DNA from: Acanthochromis polyacanthus
Taxonomy: Eukaryota; Chordata; Actinopteri; Pomacentridae
Assembly (NCBI RefSeq): GCF_021347895.1
Contig: NC_067129.1
Location: 35,181,604 to 35,245,603, forward strand
Length of the DNA: 64,000 nt
Direction of reading: 5' to 3'
Positions within the stretch are counted from its first letter, which is position 1. Each line of letters opens with the position of its first letter. Position numbers and translations under genes: made by a program. Below are positions 60,971 to 64,000 of the stretch, in pieces. Below the pieces are notes generated by a model. It ran no database searches. It saw nothing but the letters and a program-made list of their open reading frames with translations, and had not been told where the DNA came from.

Positions 60971-61520
60971 CTGCTGGATGTGAGAGCATGACTGCGGTTG
61001 GTAATGTAAATGTAAGGATGGATAATGTTGTTTATGTAGATTATGGACTTAAAACGATTACGAAACGGTACCGGTCAAACAGATAATTGCCCGGAAATAC
61101 GAGAACATTTAGGCTCGGTCTGATAACAATCTACCGACGAATATTTAATTATTTGTGCAGTAATGCTGCTCCTTTATCCACTGGATCGTTAATAAAAGTT
61201 GTTCTACGCCAAAACTCGCTCGCTTACTGACTGAATAAGGAAATGAAACAGCGTGTGTGGCTGAAAGCGGGCGGACACAGAGAAAAACTCGAGGTTTTCT
61301 CAGATAAACCTGCTGGCGACCAGGTTCAAATCATAGAGTCTGTTACTGCGGTAACTGACTGAGAGTTTAAGTTACCCCTCTTTGTGAAACAGGCTCGAGT
61401 TACCCCTCTGTCTCAGGGTTAAGTTACCTCGCTTCGTGAAACGGAAAACTCTGAGTTTCCCTCATTTCAGGGTTAAGAAACTCAGAGTTTTCAATGAACC
61501 TGCTTCGTGAAACAGGCCCC

Positions 61521-62440
61521 AGATATTCATTGGTATTGTTGCATAGTTTGTGAATGATTTTATTCCACACATATTTTACTTGAGCTTTTTGTAACTCCTG
61601 ACTGAATGTGTGATGATTTTGTTGAATAAAATCTTAAACCCACCTTTAGAGTAGTACATTTAGCATTCATGTTTAGTTTAGTTTTCTTCACTGTTTAAGG
61701 TCATTTCAGAGTTTTTCAGGGCTCTGAAGTAGCTTTTCATGGGTCCTTGTTGGGTGATTACACATGACAAAGAAGGCAATGAGTCTGTTATTTTATTAGA
61801 CAGGAATCTGTGCATTTTCCTGTTAATTTCTGATCCTGATTAATTTCTGTAATGCTAATTATCCCGATTATTTCCCCTCAAATTTTGTTGCTGATTACTT
61901 TCATTTGCTAAAGCCTCCTCAGGATGGGACTTTAAAAACTCCTTCATACACTGAAATCCTCAGCCTCCATGTTGTCTGATGAGTAAAATCAGTCAAAGTG
62001 AGCTTCAGATCAGAGGGAGGTCTAATCTGTTGAGGGCTGGTGAGTCAGAGTGCCTCTCTTCAGTTTGTGTGTTCAGGCTGGTATCTGTCCAGAAAACTGA
62101 CACGATCCTCCCACAAGAGGAGCGCTAATGCAAAGCCATTAGTCTGGGAGACTCACCACCTACTGGAATATCTGGATCATCTCTGTCAAATTTTTAAAAA
62201 AAAAACCTGGTTGAGGCATGTGAAGTACAGCTATTTGAGATGAAACTAAGACGTCTGGATGTCTTGTAGCTTCTACATGGCAACTTTTTCAACTTTTTGT
62301 TGTCTGATAACTGCTTGACATCTGAATGTTTCTTACATCTACTTTTGGTTCTATGTGACTCAGAGAAACACTTTTTTTGTCTGTCTCTCATGCTTTTTTG
62401 GCCAAAATTTTCAGAGTTCAAACCAAGGTTTATGCGCACC
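61521..62440. other. Unassigned sequence
   Basis: No gene or named repeat recognised between the Harbinger element and the AT-rich repeat. Confidence 0.4.
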
Positions 62441-63130
62441 GTTTAAAAAAAGTGTTGCTTTTATGGTATAATTCCGAGTGTTCTGGATTGCCAGGATGCT
62501 ACCGTAAAATTACAGTAAAACTTTTCCTTCATTTATGGTAAAGAAATGCATTGATACTGTTGATTTTACTGTTGATAAAAAATGTTCTTCATTACATATT
62601 TTACTGTAAAAATATTTTTTAACCGTTAATGAAATTTTTGTTTTACTCGAAAATTTACACGAAAATACCATATTAAAACAAAGTTTGTGTGACCTACTAT
62701 CAATATTACAGCATCTTCCATTATCAGCACAACAGTTAGTGTATTTAACATTGAATATGTGTATTTTTAGCAAAAATTCCAGTTATTGTTGTTATAAATA
62801 TTGACTGTTTTTAACACAAAAGCACATAAAATTAACAGGTACAAACTGTATTTTTTTTACATGAAATAAATGCAAAAACTGCCATATTATAAATATTATG
62901 GCATGTCAGCATAACAGTGCATACATTTAAATGTGCAAATTATTCATCTTTTCAAGAAATAAATGCAAAAATTTATTTCTTGAAAGTATTATACTATTAT
63001 AAGTATTATCCTATTTACGGTGATTCAGTGTTATATAAACTGGATTAAACTGTTTTAGACTTTACAGATTTTTACCATCATGGTTTGACAGTTTTTCACT
63101 GTAAAATTTACAAACATTTTTTACAGTGTG
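62440..63130. repeat. AT-rich TTTTACAGTGT-type repeat block
   Basis: Begins GGATTGCCAGGATGCTACCG and ends TTTTTTACAGTGTGTTC, with repeated ACTGTAAAA and TATTACTGT-like motifs. It resembles the blocks in elmod1 introns. Confidence 0.6.
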
Positions 63131-63457
63131 TTCATTACGCTGTGTTGATTGGGTTTGGCTTGTTTTCACTCTTAAAGACCTTTACATGACATCTACATCC
63201 TGTGTAGGCTGCATCACCTTCTACTTGACTTTTATAAATTTGTTGACAAGTGCCCAGGATGATATCCAGGTTGTCATGAAAAGGAAATTTGTCATTCTGA
63301 TTGGTTATTGTTCCAGTTTTTCTAAAGGGATTGTGCTGCTGCTGTTTCTTTGTCTTTACTCTTATGTTGTTTAGCTCATGATTGATGAAAATACCTGAAA
63401 AGTGTTGGTATTCTATGTCTTTTCATTTTGTCTTCACACTGTATTTCAGTTATAAAC

Positions 63458-63538
63458 ATGGTCTTGTCCTCTCCTGATGTGCTACTGTGGCTCATTGTCC
63501 CTTTTCTGATTGTGATAGTAGTCTATGCTAAGGTTTGA
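63458..63538 (+). CDS. Candidate small membrane peptide or first coding exon
   Basis: A 26-codon frame starts at a good Kozak site (AAACATGG) eight bases after an acceptor-like TGTATTTCAG and ends TGA. It encodes MVLSSPDVLLWLIVPFLIVI, then VVYAKV, a single strong membrane segment. AAG|GTTTGA near the end could be a donor, making this the first coding exon of a larger membrane protein. It resembles no peptide that could be named; sarcolipin, a neighbour of ELMOD1 in mammals, has a different sequence. Confidence 0.3.
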   Translation: MVLSSPDVLLWLIVPFLIVIVVYAKV

Positions 63539-63629
63539 ACAACCAAACCAGGGCTCCATCTCATGATTATTTCACTGTTGACTAGTTTTGCCTGTCTTAT
63601 CAATTCATCAATGGAATTTTTGGTCTTTA

Positions 63630-63900
63630 AGATGTCAGAAAATGGTGAATCATGTTGATCAGTGTTAATCAAGAAAGCCCAAGATGATGTCCTCAAATGT
63701 GTTGTTTAGTCCATAACCAACACTTCAATTTACTGTTCTAGCAGTGGAAAGAAACCAGAAAATATTAACATTTAAGAAGGTGGAGTTGAAGAATTTAGAA
63801 TTTTCTTCCAATAAATTGATTATAAAAATAGTTGAAGATTAGTTTAATATTTGACAGCTAATCAATTCATTGACTGTAGCTTGTTTTTCATACTAGAAAT
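63630..63900. repeat. Dispersed repeat (AAAATGTCAGAAAAT family), copy 2
   Basis: Same order of motifs as 52340-52623, ending TAAAAATAGTTGAAGATTAG. A very common decayed repeat type in fish; no function seen. Confidence 0.6.
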
Positions 63901-64000
63901 AAACTAAAATATGACCATCTCCTTTTGTTGGACCAAGTTCAGCCTGTTTTCAACAGACTGTGATCCAGGGGAAGTTTCACCTGATGATCTTGGCTTTGGA

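Overview
The window is nuclear DNA of a ray-finned fish, probably a percomorph teleost. The evidence is a split vertebrate gene with consensus splice sites, large repeat-filled introns, and typical fish mobile elements (Tc1, PIF/Harbinger, hAT and ISL2EU-like elements, Rex/L2-like and RTE-like LINEs, LTR elements). No prokaryotic genes, CRISPR array or rRNA were seen.

The one confidently recognised host gene is elmod1 (ELMO/CED-12 domain protein 1, a GTPase-activating protein for ARF/ARL GTPases) on the + strand. Nine regular coding exons run from 5674 to the TAA at 26759-26761, and a likely 21-nt alternative microexon lies at 22697-22717. A long 3' UTR follows, with a poly(A) signal at 29798-29803. 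The first coding exon (about 7 residues including the start Met) was not found in the window. The introns are full of mobile elements, many with exact termini and target-site duplications (TSDs): a hAT element at 5859-6666, a Harbinger element at 7041-8213, a Tc1 deletion derivative at 10087-10708, a hAT inside a Tc1-like element at 11486-13263, and a block of nested insertions in a minus-strand LINE between about 16 and 20 kb.

Downstream, 32479-43937 is a nested composite inserted into a small Tc1-type MITE, whose two halves lie at 32283-32478 and 43938-44108. Its host is a DNA transposon that starts TAGGCTGTAT and carries an unrecognised spliced gene. Inside it lie an ISL2EU-like element (THAP exon plus a YqaJ-partner-protein exon, AT duplication), a 3.0-kb element with an 8-bp TSD and a complete-looking C2H2 zinc-finger gene, a dispersed-repeat copy and a pol-less endogenous retrovirus.

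From 44.7 to 52.2 kb lies a large unnamed fish repeat: GGGTCCGAGCACC tandem units, then two ~2.3-kb tandem copies, with a separate 2.3-kb transposon inserted. From 52.6 kb on come a TTAA-flanked element, a second Tc1 copy with a frameshifted transposase, and a 5.2-kb PIF/Harbinger element. The Harbinger element carries convergent Myb-like and transposase genes and is broken by a solo LTR and a third Tc1 copy. Two of the three Tc1 copies keep an uninterrupted DD34E transposase, which suggests recent activity.

Most of the sequence is repeats. Outside elmod1 and the mobile-element genes only two weak host-exon candidates were seen, at 32050-32156 and 63458-63538.
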